A DNA stretch of 64,000 nucleotides from Hydractinia symbiolongicarpus (lineage: Eukaryota; Cnidaria; Hydrozoa; Anthoathecata; Hydractiniidae), in the NCBI RefSeq assembly GCF_029227915.1, contig NC_079882.1, forward strand, positions 18,798,501-18,862,500. Reading direction: 5' to 3'. Under the pieces are notes generated by a model, which was given only the letters and a program-made list of their open reading frames with translations, did no database searches and was not told the DNA's origin. The position numbers were made by a program, and so were the translations under genes. Below are positions 36,901-47,400 of this stretch, piece by piece; the stretch's first letter is position 1; each line of letters starts with the position of its first letter.

Positions 36901-39530
36901 GTATTACCGAATACTACAAGGCATTACAGTATATTACTGAATACTACAAGGTATTACAGTGTACTACTGAATACTACAAAGTATTACAGTGTATTACCGA
37001 ATACTACAAGGTATTACAGTATATTACTGAATACTACAAGGTATTACAGTGTATTACTAAATACTACAGAGTATTACCGAATACTACAAGGTATTACAGT
37101 GTATTACTAAATACTACAAAGTATTACTGAATACTACAAAGTATTACAGTGTATTACTGAATACTACAAGGTATTACAGTGTATTACCGAATACTACAAG
37201 GTATTACAGTATATTACTGAATACTACAAGGTATTACAGTGTATTACCGAATACTACAAGGTATTACAGTGTATTACTGAATACTACAAGGTATTACAGT
37301 GTATTACCGAATACTACAAGGCATTACAGTATATTACTGAATACTACAAGGTATTACAGTATATTACTGAATACTACAAGGTATTACAGTGTATTACCGA
37401 ATACTACAAGGTATTACAGTGTATTACTGAATACTACAAGGTATTACAGTGTATTGCTGAATACTACAAGGTATTACAGTGTATTACCGAATACTACAAG
37501 GTATTACAGTATATTACCGAATACTACAAGGCATTACAGTATATTACTGAATACAACAAGGCATTACAGTATATTACTGAATACTACAAGGTATTACAGT
37601 ATATTACTGAATACTACAAGGTATTACAGTGTATTACCGAATACTACAAGGCATTACAGTATATTACTGAATACTACAAGGTATTACAGTGTATTACTGA
37701 ATACTACAAGGTATTACAGTGTATTACCGAATACTACAAGGTATTACAGTATATTACCGAATACTACAAGGCATTACAGTATATTACTGAATACTACAAG
37801 GCATTACAGTATATTACTGAATACTACAAAATATTACAGTGTATTACTAAATACTACAAGGTATTACAGTGTATTACCGAATACTACAAGGCATTACAGT
37901 ATATTACCGAATACTACAAGGTATTACAGTGTATTACTAAATACTACAAAGTATTACAGTGTATTACCGAATACTACAAGGTATTACGGTATATTACTGA
38001 ATACTACAAGGTATTACAGTGTATTACCGAATACTACAAGGCATTACAGTGTATTACTGAATACTACAAGGTATTACAGTGTATTACCGAATACTACAAG
38101 GCATTACAGTATATTACCGAATACTACAAGGTATTACAGTGTATTACTAAATACTACAAAGTATTACTGAATACTACAAAATATTACAGTGTATTACTGA
38201 ATACTACAAGGTATTACAGTGTATTACCGAATACTACAAGGTATTACAGTATATTACTGAATACTACAAGGTATTACAGTGTATTACCGAATACTACAAG
38301 GCATTACAGTATATTACTGAATACTACAAGGTATTACAGTGTATTACTGAATACTACAAGGTATTACAGTGTATTACCGAATACTACAAGGTATTACAGT
38401 ATATTACCGAATACTACAAGGTATTACAGTGTATTACTAAATACTACATAGTATTACTGAATACTACAAAGTATTACAGTGTATTACTGAATACTACAAG
38501 GTATTACAGTATATTACTGAATACTACAAGGTATTACAGTGTATTACTGAATACTACAAAGTATTACAGTGTATTACCGAATACTACAAGGTATTACAGT
38601 ATATTACTGAATACTACAAGGTATTACAGTGTATTACCGAATACTACAAGGCATTACAGTATATTACTGAATACTACAAGGTATTACAGTGTACTACTGA
38701 ATACTACAAAGTATTACAGTGTATTACCGAATACTACAAGGTATTACAGTATATTACTGAATACTACAAGGTATTACAGTGTATTACTAAATACTACAGA
38801 GTATTACCGAATACTACAAGGTATTACAGTGTATTACTAAATACTACAAAGTATTACTGAATACTACAAAGTATTACAGTGTATTACTGAATACTACAAG
38901 GTATTACAGTGTATTACCGAATACTACAAGGTATTACAGTATATTACTGAATACTACAAGGTATTACAGTGTATTACCGAATACTACAAGGTATTACAGT
39001 GTATTACCGAATACTACAAGGCATTACAGTATATTACTGAATACTACAAGGTATTACAGTGTACTACTGAATACTACAAAGTATTACAGTGTATTACCGA
39101 ATACTACAAGGTATTACAGTGTATTACTGAATACTACAAAGTATTACAGTGTATTACCGAATACTACAAGGTATTACAGTATATTACTGAATACTACTAG
39201 GTATTACAGTGTATTACCGAATACTACAAGGCATTACAGTATATTACTGAATACTACTAGGTATTACAGTGTATTACCGAATACTACAAGGCATTACAGT
39301 ATATTACTGAATACTACTAGGTATTACAGTGTATTACCGAATACTACAAGGCATTACAGTATATTACTGAATACTACAAGGTATTACAGGGTATTACTGA
39401 ATACTACAAGGTTTTACAGTGTATTACTGGATACTACAAAGTAATACGGCATATTACTAAGTACTACAGTATACAATACGGCATATTACTAAGTACTACA
39501 GTGTATTACTGTATATTACAAAGATATTAC
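33945..39530 (+). repeat. Right arm minisatellite, 30-bp unit, ~185 copies
   Basis: Head-to-tail units are made of three related decamers: GTATTACAGT, GTATTACCGA (or GTATTACTGA) and ATACTACAAG. Occasional 20-bp units lack one decamer. Variant units recur in the same order at long distance, showing higher-order duplication of about 1.1-1.35 kb blocks. The variant 'gtatcaccga' occurs near 34104 and 35243, and 'atactacaatgtatt' near 34671 and 36021. Copies degrade towards 39,420-39,530. The orientation is opposite to the left arm. Long reading frames across it are a by-product of the 30-bp period. Confidence 0.95.
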
Positions 39531-39717
39531 ATTAGGCAGTAGTATGTATTAACAACATCACGACGTTGATAAATTGTTTAACGTCGCGTGTCGAATGCAG
39601 TTGAGCTGTCGTGAGGAAAGGAATACGACAATGTCGGGTAAAGGTGAGGTTGTGTTAGAGGTTCAAGTATACGACATATTCACAGACTATATGGATCCTT
39701 CCATGAAGTGCTTCCCG

Positions 39718-39798
39718 CCGGTACTCTAGACATGCGTTTACTTTGCTGGAGGACAAATCTACTTTGGCCCATCGTCACTTTAAACCTTCAATATGGCT
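39718..39798 (+). promoter_or_regulatory. Residual GRWD1 5' flank between two insertions
   Basis: These 81 bp lie between the giant element (target copy CCGGTA 39718-39723) and the MULE-like element. They end with AATATGGCT (39790-39798), the first copy of the start-codon region. This is probably the original 5' UTR or proximal promoter of GRWD1. The ATG at 39793 now opens into the inserted element. Confidence 0.55.
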
Positions 39799-40629
39799 GG
39801 AAGATGCTTTATCCAAAATGCCATTCCGTGGTTTAAAATTTTATTTAAAATTTGTTGTTTGTTTGTTCTAATCGCTGGCACACATTAGGCATCAAGTCCC
39901 CAACAGTCCTCTCTTTTTTCGTTCTCGCAGCTATCTCCTTCTCGAATCTTTTTAGTCTACATCATCTTCACGAAAAATTTTTAACTAGTTTTTATATAAT
40001 ATATAAATAATTTTATTTACCACCTGTAATTAAAGTTTAAAAATATATATATATATATATTTTTTTTAAATTTTAAAATTAACTCTTATTTAAAATACTT
40101 CGGCATTAAATATGGCTTCCTTAAGACGCACTTATTACCCAGATCCCCGATTTACCCAGATTTTATTGGTAGTTGAGCAGCAGCGTCATTAAACTGCTCC
40201 TGCTCCATTGGTACATCATAAATGACAGAAGGATCGTATTCAGGGAACTCTTCAACCACAGATGTCGCATGATTTTCTTCTTTTTTAGAGACAATGTTGA
40301 TTATGGATGAAAACTTTTTTTTTCAGCAGCCAAGCCGACTCTTCCCGAAAACGCCGATTTTTTTGGTTTTGGTTTTATGAGAGGTTGGAATTTTTTACTT
40401 AAATATGTTGATCCTATAACTTTTGGTCTTTCCACAACCAAATTGTCTTCCTAGAGATAGTAAAATGTATGTTCTGTGACAGTCGCGCACGCACATCATA
40501 CAGCAAATGAGTAAACTGCTCTAGAAATGGCGCCACGCTTCATTGCACAATAAAGGGAAAATCCCCTAGTCGAAGTCTGTCCCAGAAATGTTGTTGGTTG
40601 AGCTCTAACATTCATATAATAAAGAGGAT

Positions 40630-40735
40630 ATGAATGCATATACCGTGAAACAATTAAGAGATGAGGCAAAGGCCCGCGGGCTCAAGGGATGTTACAGGCT
40701 ACACAAGATCGTTCTACATTTGGTTATCTTCCAAA
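40630..40735 (+). pseudogene. SAP-like helix-extended-helix fragment
   Basis: One frame starting at an ATG (40630) reads 'MNAYTVKQLRDEAKARGLKG' then 'CYRLHKIVL'. The pattern leucine-basic helix, R-G-L-K-G, then L-x-K resembles SAP DNA-binding motifs found in invertebrate repetitive ORFs. It is too short to assign firmly. It overlaps the opposite-strand SWIM fragment at its right side. Confidence 0.45.
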
Positions 40736-40908
40736 GTAACCTCCTTGCTAACAACTTCATGTTCCAAAATGAAAAAAGGAGATAAAGTGTATCGCGACGA
40801 TAAAGATTTCCAGGATACATCTGCGACATTGCCACTAATAACGGATGGCAACAAGGTTTTACGCCAATCCAAGCAAGTACATGACGGATAGTTGTTTTCG
40901 TCACCCAA
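40714..40908 (-). pseudogene. SWIM zinc-finger fragment of a transposase
   Basis: The minus-strand frame contains 'ENNYPSCTCLDWRKTLLPS', then 'WKSLSSRYTLSPFFILEHEV'. The C-x-C followed by D-W and L-P, then W...L...Y...S-P, follows the SWIM domain and its downstream extension. The second half of the zinc site (C-x-H) is replaced at the expected place, so the finger is damaged. It supports the Mutator-like nature of the host element. Confidence 0.6.
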
Positions 40909-41407
40909 ACAAACCGTTTAGTTATCAGCTGGGACAAAACTTCGTACCAAAAAGATATTTTTCCAAAAAACACAAAAGGAGTTCCGGACCAAAGGATTTG
41001 TTGGGGACTCCTTGTTCTTGATTTATTCGAAGAGAATCTTGTGATTTTTTAAATTAATATCTAAAAAATTAAGTTGGTAAAACACACAAAGATTTTCTTT
41101 TTTAAAGAAGACTACTGCTTTTTGTTTTTCTTGGTCAAAAGATCAATTTTTTTATTATAACTGAAAACTCACCAGCAACTCCGAATGATTTATCTTTTTG
41201 ATAAACAGGGAAATGATAATGATTTTATCTCGAGATATCTAACTTTTACATTGACATCTTTCATGGATTCGAATATATATTTCTGTTTTTCTTTACAATC
41301 TACAAAAGTATCCAGTGGAAAAAATACGTCATAATGAATGACGTAATTCTAATAATAATTTAAATTTAAAACCACGGAATCGCATTTTGGATAAAGCATC
41401 TTCCAAT

Positions 41408-44400
41408 ATGGCTACTGGGAAGAAGAAGAAGAAATCCCACGAGGTTAATACAAGCGACAATAACAAAGAAGGTAGCTTAGCTAAACCTATTAAAATTAAT
41501 TTTTTAAGCTTAACTACATAAAATGTTATGCTACTGAACTCGGTGTATACTATTATTTCTCTGAAGTGCTGTACAGCTGATTGATACAGACAGTTTTTCG
41601 TGTTTTAAAGAACCACCTCACAAATAGATTTTGGATTCCAGCGTGTTTCAAATGCATAATAGGTGTTTCAAGTGTATTTATGTGTTTCAAGAAAAATGCA
41701 TATATACAAGAATATTATTTAAATTTCAAAAACGTAATGTTTGTTTTTAAAACAACATGCTCACAGTGAGGTGATAATTAGTATTGCGCAGTTGGCATGC
41801 TATTTTTTCCACCTTAACTATTATGACTTCATAGTGATAAATGCTGGGTCTCCTGGCTAGTGTTGTATTTGTGAAAAAATAAACTCGCTCAACAAAAATC
41901 AAAAACATGCCCAATCAAAAATCAAGTTTGAAATGGACTGGTCTATGGAATACTGTCTATCTATATGTTTATGGGTTTACTTTAAACCATTTTAAATTCT
42001 CATTTTAGTACATGATATTATTACAACCAGTTTTAATAGCGTGTATTATTTAAGAATATTTATATACATAAATAAACTCTAAAAACACATGTAAATTGGT
42101 AGAAGGTACTTAAAGTTAGAATGCAAATATTTGTAAAAGGATACACTGTCATAAAAAAGAATATATACTATTCCCCATGAGCTGGCAAACAAATACAAAA
42201 TTTTAGCAAAAAAGGTTCAAAATTGACTTAACCACTCATGCAAATCAACAGGCAGAAAAATGTAAGCAGTATCCCATAGACCAGCTATTTCAACCTTTAT
42301 TTTGGAGTGGAGTCATTTTTTCTTCAAATAAAATATATAGTTTGCATTTAGTTGAGGTTTAGAGAATTATCAAATTATGTTACTAGAGGCAGGGGAGAAG
42401 TTTTTTATCATGCCCTGAAGATGCATAATCACCCTGTTAGCAAATTTTTTTGAGGTCCCTATTTTATTTTAAAAACTGAAGGATATACGTAAGAAAATGT
42501 TATCCTGAAAATGCTGTTGAAAACTGAAAATTACAGCATAGCAAACGTACTCAATTTCTCTTCACCTGGAGAGCCTCTATTGTAATTCATTGCACAATAG
42601 GCCTCTTTCCATATCCGTTTTCATTCCGCAAAATATGTCTTAAAATAAAGAATGACATGAAACAAAGATTTAGTTATAAGCGAATTTCGGCATTCTGGTT
42701 GTTTACATGCAAGTTTAAAGATTTCATCAATAAATTGTTGACTTTTGCAGCTTGTAACTTGTTTCACAAAATAGTTATTAGCACAGTTTTATAAAGAGGG
42801 TATTGTTAGTGGTGGTGTGACAAAAAAAGGTTATAATATTGTGGATTTTAAGTTAGTTTTGGTGTAGGCTGGGTAGCTAGCTGGATCTAACCTACCAATG
42901 GTTGCAGTTTACTAATGGTCAGTGTCACTTCATATTACTTTGATCAGTTCAGAAAATTAAACCTAATCATACATTTGTATCAAGCATTGTGATTGTTAAC
43001 ATTACAGTTTGTAAGTAATGAGTTAATAATTCCCTACATATTTGAAAAATAAGATTACACTCAATAACTTGGACATAAAATATTTGCCAACAACACCACC
43101 ACTTGAAATTTTACATTTGTGACAAATAAGATAGCTACTGCTACATCATATTCAAAGCTAGCTAGTATACCTAGCTCATTTTACACCTAGAATAAAAACA
43201 AACTATGAGTGTCTGGCAGATGCTATACCAAATTTAAATAACTAGATTTTATGACAAACTAATTTTGTAAATATTGCAAGTAAAATAAAAGTTTGCTTAT
43301 AACTATTCTCGTTTTCATATTATTTAATAGTTTTGGTACGTATATTTTGCAAAACGAAATGGAAATGGAAATTAGTCTATTTACACGATCAGAAAAATAC
43401 AGAGCAAAATTAACTACGTGGTTGCTGAATACTGTATTGCTATATTTTCATCATATTGCTTTTAATAAATACCATGTTGGCCCTTATTACACTGGCCCTT
43501 GTTATGCCAGCCCTTATAACGCCAGCCCTTTAAAGCTTAAGTTTGCACCCTTTGACCTAGTTGACGTAATAAAAGCCAGTGTTAAAATGGCTCTGACGGG
43601 CATTATTGTTAAATTTTCTCACAAGGTATTTTACTACTCTATTTCACAAATTTTGATAAATTATGTGAAATTTATCTTATTTAGAACCTTTTTATGAACT
43701 TTAAGACACAAAATGTTAACAAATATAGTAATAAGATAAAATAAGATAAAATATAACAGTAAAAAATAATACTTTCAAACTTACAACAGTAAAACTGTTA
43801 ACTATTACATTAAAGTCTTGACCTCTGCCACCTATTGCCTTTAACCTGAGGCAATACTTTGATGTCCATCAATATTCTTTGGTCTTGTTCTCTTAAACAG
43901 CTGTTATACAGTTAAGTAACTTATGAAAGCTTATGTAGTATGTGTTGTTCTGTTTTTAGTTATTAATGATTTTTTTAGATGAATGTATGGAAGAATTAGA
44001 AAGTGCAGAAGATGACGACAATGCTGTAGATGACACAATGGAAGATGGTATATATATATTTTGGCATATACAAATAATATTATGATCTCTCAGCTCGGTT
44101 GTTTACTTTGTTTATAGCAAAAAGTTTTTGTTGTTGTTGTTCTCATTGTTTTCTCGTTTATTCTGGTGATTTATTCTTTTAGTATTTAAAAACGGTTCTC
44201 GGTTAATGTCCTAGCTTTGAATTTATTTTATTGTTCGAAATAGTGTTACTTATAGTGTGTTTTTTTATATGACAATTTCTTTTATTTACAGACGATGAAG
44301 GAAAAACCGAAGTGGCGGAAGAGGTATGGTTGTACTCATTGAAACAGTCATTCTGCCAGTTTGAATGTTTTTTGTAGAATGTTGATAAGGACTCACTAGG

Positions 44401-47400
44401 CTCATCTCTTTTAAAGGCAGTTGCTATTTAGAACTGTATACTTCCTCCTCGTTGATAATTATCATCAATATTGATATTATAATAACTTTTTTATTCAAAT
44501 ATAACATTTTCCCAGACTGTGCTGTTTTATATTTACAGTCATGGACAAAATACAATGAAACAGCACAGCTATTTTGGAATGTGGCCGCTGCAAGTGATCA
44601 CTTATATTGTTTCTCTATTAGAGTTGTGCATTTTGAATTACGTTAACTTGTTGAATTTTACAGCGTACTTGGATTTCAGACTTTAGGTTATTTGGCTAAA
44701 TCCATTTTTTTGAAACATGCAAATTGTTACTGACGTCAGCACGACCGTTTTTCCCGAATTTCGCAACCTTCATCGTTCGCGACATGGATTATTTCCTTGT
44801 GAGGGCGCGCGAACAAATGCTATTCTCATGCCCTCTACCTAACCTACTTGTGCGCAAAGGTGGCGACTCTGCAGACTGCCGGCTCCAGGCTGCCGGCTCC
44901 AGAAAAACTGTCGTTGTTTTATTTTGTTCATGTTTAAAAGAACAAAAAACTGCCTTTGTTTCATTATTTTGTTCGTGTTTAATAACATAAAACTGTCTAT
45001 TTTTCATTTTTTTGTCTATGGTTGTAGCTGTTTCTTCGACTGATTTAAAGATATGCTTAGTATTTCTGTTATTTTGAAACCAGTTGTTTGATTTTAGAAA
45101 GTGTACCTGCCTGGACAGACAATGGGTGACGATGAAGAGCTAACTTTTGACAAAAGTGCCTATCAAATGTACCATGCTGTAAGTTAAATATCTGGTGTTT
45201 ACAATTGCTATCACACCTGTGTCTTTCGTTTTCTTCTTTCCTCTTCTTTAGGTCAGTTTTTTTTATAAATCAACAACATGTTATGGAGGACAGATCTTCC
45301 AAATTTTTAATTTTATGAACCATTACTACATTCAATCATTTCGAAAAAAATTAACACCGTAAATGAAAAACTTATTCCGAACATAATGGCGACATAATGG
45401 CGAACACATGACACAAAATGAAAATTTTAATGTGTTCGCACGTAGTATTCCTTTGGGTCCAAATTGATCTCAAAATGTACAATGCTTCCGTTTTAACAAA
45501 ACTTAGACCTTGAGCAGAATACCATACTAAATATAATTTTTAGAATAAGCGATGGCTTCTCACCTATCCAATAAGACTATTTTATGAATACTATATCCAG
45601 CATCCACGAGCCTTCATCATTTTATTTTGATTGTTGACAAAGCCACATTGCATGTTCTTATTTATTTTTAATTAAATGGTTCAACATTAAGTCGAAAAAT
45701 CTGTATAAATGTTTTTATTTAGGATATATTTTACAGTGTCGGTTGCATGCCTTAATAAGTTTAAAAATCGATGATATTTCAGGAAATTTGAAAAATAGGC
45801 TAAAAATTTAGATGTAAATCTTTTTTTTTGAGTATACATATTTGTTGCCTTATATAGAATCTACAAATAAAAATGCCATTTTAATCTGCATGTACTGTTA
45901 ACCATGTTAAAAAATGTTTTAGGGAAAATAAAACTGATTTGAGAAGTTATTTATGAAAAAGTCTGTCAGGTATTTTTTGAGAACATCTTATTTATTAAGT
46001 TGGAAAAGTGAAGAAAAGCAGAATTGTTAAATTAAGTTGAGAATTAAAATTTTGTTCGGAAACGTCCTATAATTTCCGAAAATCGCAAAGGTTTCTCAGG
46101 ATAAAACATATGGCAATAATTTTTAAACTTTAATTACATAGGCACAGACTGGAGCACCATGTCTAAGTTTTGATATTATCCCAGATGAACTTGGAGACAA
46201 CAGAACTGAAGTATGTCACAATTTGTTTTTTATAAGTTAATTTTTCTACTTTTTATTCATATCAGGACTAAACAATATAACAGAACATTATACTTTCACC
46301 ACAATGTAGCAACTATTTTCCTATTTTTATAATAATTTTTGTAGTTTCCCATGACGTCATATATGGTGTGTGGGACGCAAACGGATGGGAAGCCTAATCA
46401 TTTGATTGTGATGAAAATGGTTGATCTTGTCAAAATAACCGACGATGAAAGTAGGAAAGCTTCTTCGTTTATTTTATACGGATATATCGTTGTGAGAATT
46501 GGATATTTGTTTATGTCCATTCTTAAAAGCTCCCTCCTCCATATGGTCATTTTCTTTGTTTTTTAAGTCGTCGTGATTTAATTACTCACTTTTTAAAGGT
46601 GATTCCGAAGATAGCTACATAGAGGATGAAGAGGATGGACCAAAGTTGAAAACTGTTAGTCTCACTCATGTCGGAGGTGTGAACAGAGTTAGGGTAACTA
46701 TTTGGTTATGTAAATTTTTTTACTTACTTTTTTTTAACAACACTTAACGACAAAGGCGTCCATAGAAAAAAGATAAAATCGGTATAGTTTACCACAGTAA
46801 TAAAATCTTTTTTTCCCTCAGTATGCACAGGTCGCCAATAAAAAATTAGCTGCATCGTGGTCAGAGACTGGAAATGTTTTTCTGTGGGACGTTACGAAAC
46901 AGTTGGAAAGTCTAGACCTTCCCGGAGTACCTCAACATCAAACAGCAGTAGATGGTGTCAAACCGATATTTTCTTTTTCTGGACACCAGGTGATAATCTA
47001 TAATATTATCTCATACTTGCTTTAAAATGTTGTAATCCTCTTTCTGCGTTAAGGAAAATACCGATTTTTTCATAAAATCATCCGTAATTTAGTTTATAAT
47101 TAGTTATAATAATATACTTTCCAGGCTGAAGGCTTTGCATTGGATTGGTCTCCAACAATTCCTGGAAGGTGAGGTTTTCCATCAATATGATGTCGTAGCC
47201 GTTGAAGTTTCGGAACTAATTATGAGATCACATATCAAATATGGCGGATAAATTTTATTTTCACTGAATAATTTTGTTGTCATGCTTCTAGCCTAATCTC
47301 ATTCAGTACACCTTTCTTTTATAATATTTAGATTAGCGACTGGCTCTTGCAATAAGAATATTCACTTGTGGCAAGCTAGAGACGACGGTAGCTGGCACGT

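Larger units (their letters stand above)
3271..39717. mobile_element. Giant foldback-like element with minisatellite arms and 6-bp target duplication
   Basis: Both ends begin CGGGAAGCACTTCATGGAAG in inverted orientation. The match continues through 'gtctgtgaatatgtcgta' with one mismatch in the first 49 bp, then more loosely (including 'atttatcaacgtcgt') for about 230 bp until each copy passes into a 30-bp minisatellite. The exact hexamer CCGGTA lies directly outside both ends (3265-3270 and 39718-39723). This indicates that the two minisatellite loci are arms of a single 36.4-kb unit. Known relatives in structure are Foldback elements, whose inverted arms are tandem repeats. Superfamilies with 6-bp duplications include Polinton, IS3EU and Dada. 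No transposase, integrase or polymerase of such a system is recognisable inside, so it looks non-autonomous and inflated by later insertions (copia, Penelope-like). Confidence 0.7.
39799..41404. mobile_element. MULE-like element inserted at the GRWD1 start codon
   Basis: Inverted ends GGAAGATGCTTTATCCAAAA at 39799 and at 41404 (reverse) are near-identical for about 40 bp. A 9-bp direct repeat AATATGGCT flanks them (39790-39798 and 41405-41413). Nine-bp duplications are typical of Mutator-like elements. A SWIM-type zinc-finger fragment inside, as found at the C-terminus of many MULE transposases, agrees with this. The rest of the transposase is absent. A Merlin-type element (8-9 bp duplication) is the alternative. 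Confidence 0.8.

Noticed and set aside
33905-38170. Plus-strand frames of 311 and 238 codons
   Set aside because: Same cause: the right minisatellite arm. They end where 20-bp units break the period, not at gene-like ends.
3488-39530. Minisatellite arrays as a CRISPR array
   Set aside because: Units are contiguous with no unique spacers, and the genome is eukaryotic with introns.
3271-39717. Giant element as an intact Polinton/Maverick
   Set aside because: Although a 6-bp duplication fits, no polymerase, integrase or capsid gene is visible inside, and minisatellite arms are not typical. The packaging ATPase relic lies outside, at 60 kb.
43293-43697. 134-codon frame in GRWD1 intron 1
   Set aside because: Crosses a 15-bp minisatellite and low-complexity AT-rich sequence; it lies in the intron and is not needed for the consistent exon chain.
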